Assembly (NCBI GenBank): GCA_964587525.1
Contig: CAZPLZ010000134.1
Location: 1-9,092, forward strand
Direction: 5' to 3'
From: CAZPLZ01 sp964587525
GTDB taxonomy: Bacteria > Oederibacteriota > CAKKQC01
Length of the DNA stretch: 9,092 nt
A program made the position numbers and the translations under genes. The notes under the pieces are model-generated. The model searched no databases, had not been told where the DNA came from, and saw only the letters and a program-made list of their open reading frames with translations. Positions 7,232-9,092 of the stretch are shown here, piece by piece. Every line of letters begins with the position of its first letter. Positions within the stretch are counted from its first letter, which is position 1.

Positions 7232-7881
7232 ACCACAATGATCTCGAGGGCCTGCGCACGGTGCTCCCCCGGGTGGAACGCAAGATTTTTTGTGAGGTCT
7301 TCGCCGTGGACGGAGGGTCCACCGATGGCTCCCTGAATTTTCTGCGTGAGTCTGACTTTCCCGTGTATGTGCAACCTTCCGGTGGCCGGGGTGGTGCTAT
7401 CCGGCTCGCGGTCGAGAAGGCCAAGGGCGATTATATTGTGTTCCTCAGCTCCGACGGCGAAGAGGACCCCCGCGATCTGCCAAAGTTTCTCGAGTGCTTC
7501 GGCCTGGGGGCGGACATGGTCATCGCGTCGCGGCTCAAGGCCCAGGGGAGTCATAAGGCTGATCAGGAACCGGGTTACCTTCCCCGCAAACTCTATCTTC
7601 AATTCTTCACCAAGCTGGTGAACATATTTTTTAGAGGTTCGGTGACCGACTGCTGGAACGGTTACCGGGGCTTCCGGATCTCGTTCTTTCACGACCTCCG
7701 GCTCGATGCCGAGGGTTTTCTCCTCGAGGCTCAACAGACAATCCGGTTCCTCAAGCGCGGGGGTACGCTGCTTGAATTCCCCACGCGGGAAGGAGTTCGC
7801 CCTGGTGGCAGGAGCGGAAATCCGATCCTCAAGACCGGCCTCCTCCATCTGATGATGCTGGTCAAGGAGAGGTTGTCTTAA
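7192..7881 (+). CDS. GT2 glycosyltransferase, polyprenyl-phosphate mannose synthase-like
   Basis: GT-A fold family 2 transferase of about 229 residues. The order is a nucleotide-binding first strand (VTLALLNHND), DGGSTDGS (40-47), GRGGAIRLAVEKAKGDYIVF, the metal-binding region SSDGEEDP (86-93, standing where DPM1 enzymes have DADxxxxP), then VTDCWNGYRGFR (about 152-160), which echoes the DPM1 VTDxTSGFR block. This suggests transfer of a sugar from GDP-sugar to undecaprenyl or another polyprenyl phosphate, with GDP-heptose the obvious donor here. It lacks the C-terminal membrane helices of two-domain DPM synthases, like the soluble DPM1 type. The start is uncertain: GTG 7192 keeps the first strand intact and overlaps the SDR gene by 40 bases; GTG 7141 adds 17 residues of SDR-overlapping, non-conserved sequence. 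The next gene starts one base after its stop. A transferase acting on another acceptor remains possible. Confidence 0.75.
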   Translation: MADYRIKVTLALLNHNDLEGLRTVLPRVERKIFCEVFAVDGGSTDGSLNFLRESDFPVYVQPSGGRGGAIRLAVEKAKGDYIVFLSSDGEEDPRDLPKFLECFGLGADMVIASRLKAQGSHKADQEPGYLPRKLYLQFFTKLVNIFFRGSVTDCWNGYRGFRISFFHDLRLDAEGFLLEAQQTIRFLKRGGTLLEFPTREGVRPGGRSGNPILKTGLLHLMMLVKERLS

Positions 7882-7882
7882 C

Positions 7883-8620
7883 GTGGAGATTCAGGCCGTG
7901 ATCTTGGCCGGCGGTCTGGGGCTGCGTCTTCAGCCCATCGTTCAGGGCGTTCCTAAATCGATGGCTCCGGTGGGTGGCCGGCCCTTCCTGGAGTACCTTC
8001 TGCTCTTTTATCGCCAGCAGGGTATTCAGGATATCGTCCTTTCAGTCGGCCATCTGGGGGAGAAGGTCCGCGACCATTTTGGTGACGGCCGCCACTTCGG
8101 GCTCCACATCCTGTACTCCGTTGAGACCAGCCCTCAGGGAACCGGAGGGGCGATCCTACATGCGAAACCGCTTCTGGAATCCAAAACGGTCCTGGTTGCT
8201 AATGGCGATACGCTGATCGAGTATTCCCTGAAGGCGATGCTGTCCCGCCACATCTCTCAGCAAGCCCAGGCCACGCTTCTGGTGAAGCGCTTGGCTGATC
8301 AGGCTCGATTTGGCAACGTCGATCTGGACCCGGCGACGGACCGCGTGACGGCGTTCCGAGAAAAGGCAACGCAGCCTCAAACGGGTTGGGTGTACGGGGG
8401 AGTCCTCCTTTTCCAGCCACGCCTGATCCAGGAGTGCTCCATGTCGGCTCCATTCTCGTTGGAACAGGATTGGTTGCCAGAACTCGTACAAGGTGAGCGG
8501 GTTTACAGTTATCGCACCGATGGATTTTTCGTGGACATTGGGACCCCGGAGAGTTATGCCGGCCTCGAGCGTTGCGCCCAGTTTGTCCGCTTCAGCAGGC
8601 AGATCGGAGCCAACGAGTGA
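7883..8620 (+). CDS. hddC: Sugar-1-phosphate nucleotidyltransferase, probable D-glycero-D-manno-heptose 1-phosphate guanylyltransferase
   Basis: NTP_transferase-family enzyme, 245 residues (HddC is about 230), expected to join GTP and heptose 1-phosphate into GDP-heptose plus pyrophosphate in the cytoplasm. The pyrophosphorylase signature GGLGLRLQP (10-18) with the catalytic PKSM (24-27) is intact. QGTGG (85-89), the metal-binding NGD (107-109) and the C-terminal VDIGTPESY (217-225) complete the fold. The short form without a left-handed helix domain fits HddC and the mannose-1-phosphate guanylyltransferase-like group. The base cannot be read from sequence alone; GDP is inferred from the HddA-like kinase and GMD-like dehydratase upstream. 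A CTP- or UTP-using relative is the main alternative. Start GTG 7883 follows the GT2 stop by one base, with GAGAGG (7867-7872) 10 bases before it. It is the last cassette gene; atpD begins 37 bases after its stop. Confidence 0.75.
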   Translation: MEIQAVILAGGLGLRLQPIVQGVPKSMAPVGGRPFLEYLLLFYRQQGIQDIVLSVGHLGEKVRDHFGDGRHFGLHILYSVETSPQGTGGAILHAKPLLESKTVLVANGDTLIEYSLKAMLSRHISQQAQATLLVKRLADQARFGNVDLDPATDRVTAFREKATQPQTGWVYGGVLLFQPRLIQECSMSAPFSLEQDWLPELVQGERVYSYRTDGFFVDIGTPESYAGLERCAQFVRFSRQIGANE

Positions 8621-8644
8621 CCATCACCCCGTCTTCTATATAAT
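8617..8644 (+). promoter_or_regulatory. Possible sigma-70 promoter for atpD
   Basis: A perfect TATAAT (8639-8644) lies 16 bases after GTGACC (8617-8622), which matches the TTGACA -35 box in four of six positions. Transcription would start near 8651, only about 7 bases before the atpD ATG, giving an almost leaderless message. The AT-rich block is unusual in this GC-rich window. No experiment supports it; AT-rich hexamers also occur by chance, and the short leader argues some caution. Confidence 0.4.
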
Positions 8645-8648
8645 AGAA
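8634..8648 (+). repeat. Perfect 6-bp inverted repeat overlapping the -10 box
   Basis: TTCTAT (8634-8639) and ATAGAA (8643-8648) are exact reverse complements around the 3-base centre ATA. The palindrome covers TATAAT, so it could be an operator half-site pair or a weak hairpin close to the atpD start. An A-T stem this short would not be a strong terminator, and no T-run follows. Confidence 0.45.
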
Positions 8649-8657
8649 AAGAGTTTC

Positions 8658-9092
8658 ATGGCTAACGCAGGGAAGGTTTCGCAGGTCATCGGCGCGGTTG
8701 TGGATGTCGAATTCCCGGAGGGGCGGCTTCCCAACCTCTACAACGCCCTCACCATCAAGGACGACAGCTCCACGCTGCCGGTGGATCTCGTGCTGGAAGT
8801 GCAGCAGCACCTGGGCGAATCCACAGTCCGGTGCGTGGCCCTGTCCTCGACGGATGGGCTGCGCCGTGGGATGGAGGTGACCGACACCGGTGCTCCGATC
8901 TCGGTGCCGGTCGGGAAGGGGACCTTGGGCCGGGTGTTCAACCTGCTCGGGAAACCCATCGACTTACAGGGCGAGGTGACGGTGGAGAAATGGGCACCGA
9001 TTCACAAACCACCTCCCGCGTTGGCGGAGCAGGCGATCCAGACAGAGGTTCTCGAGACCGGTCTGAAGGTTGTGGACTTCCTGGAGCCGTTT
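8658..9092 (+). CDS. atpD: F-type ATP synthase subunit beta, 3'-truncated by window edge
   Basis: Catalytic subunit of F1. The frame from ATG 8658 is open for 145 codons to the window end (a full beta chain is about 460-480). The N-terminus (MANAGKVSQVIGAVVDVEFP) is typical of beta. DGLRRGMEVTDTGAPISVPVG, then GTLGRVFNLLGKPID and LETGLKVVDFLEPF, follow in the known order. The cut falls just before the Walker A loop, so catalytic residues are not visible. Its ribosome binding site is weak (AAAAGAG, 8647-8653, about 4 bases from the ATG). It is in the same direction as atpA and atpG and complete at its 5' end, so the cassette sits cleanly between genes. A possible promoter lies immediately upstream, which would matter because beta and alpha are needed in equal amounts. 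Confidence 0.97.
   Translation, partial: MANAGKVSQVIGAVVDVEFPEGRLPNLYNALTIKDDSSTLPVDLVLEVQQHLGESTVRCVALSSTDGLRRGMEVTDTGAPISVPVGKGTLGRVFNLLGKPIDLQGEVTVEKWAPIHKPPPALAEQAIQTEVLETGLKVVDFLEPF

Noticed and set aside
7036..7848. Minus-strand open frame of 270 codons across the second SDR and the GT2 gene
   Set aside because: It is antisense to two genes with intact family motifs on the + strand; no domain seen in its translation.
2162..8657. Mobile-element origin of the insert
   Set aside because: No transposase, integrase, tRNA, terminal inverted repeat or evident target-site duplication was seen at the junctions, so transfer is not shown.
8621..8657. Rho-independent terminator between the last cassette gene and atpD
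   Set aside because: The only stem is a 6-bp A-T-rich hairpin without GC content or a following T-run.

Overview
The window lies inside a bacterial F-type ATP synthase operon, with every gene on the + strand. It begins within atpA (alpha subunit), continues through a complete atpG (gamma) and ends in the first third of atpD (beta). The expected order alpha-gamma-beta is kept, but atpG and atpD, which normally sit next to each other, are separated here by about 6.5 kb (2162-8657) holding six genes unrelated to ATP synthase. The GC-rich sequence, frequent GTG starts and manno-heptose-type genes suggest a Gram-negative, probably environmental bacterium. Nitrospirota or NC10-like lineages would fit, but the sequence alone does not fix the taxon.

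Layout: atpA 3' part (1-1296); atpG (1313-2161); a 665-residue multi-pass membrane protein resembling GT-C glycosyltransferases (2193-4190); a GHMP-family sugar kinase most like HddA (about 4274-5338); an extended SDR of the GDP-mannose 4,6-dehydratase type (5325-6332); a second extended SDR, epimerase or reductase (6341-7231); a small GT2 glycosyltransferase resembling dolichol/polyprenyl-phosphate mannose synthase (about 7192-7881); a sugar-1-phosphate nucleotidyltransferase most like HddC (7883-8620); atpD 5' part (8658-9092). Genes overlap or lie within a few tens of bases of each other, so the set looks cotranscribed. The longest gene-free stretch is about 83 bases (4191-4273). No tRNA, rRNA, CRISPR, transposase, integrase or clear insertion-sequence end was seen.

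Working model (inference): the kinase and nucleotidyltransferase make a GDP-activated manno-heptose. The two SDR enzymes convert it to a 6-deoxy or otherwise altered heptose. The GT2 enzyme loads the sugar onto a polyprenyl phosphate at the inner face of the membrane. The GT-C-like protein then transfers it, on the outer face, to a protein or glycan. This would be a heptose analogue of the DPM1/PMT mannosylation logic. GmhA and GmhB, needed to complete GDP-heptose synthesis, are not in the window. Placing this cassette inside the ATP synthase operon is the most striking feature. A TATAAT-containing palindrome just before atpD may be an internal promoter that restores beta-subunit expression downstream of the insert.
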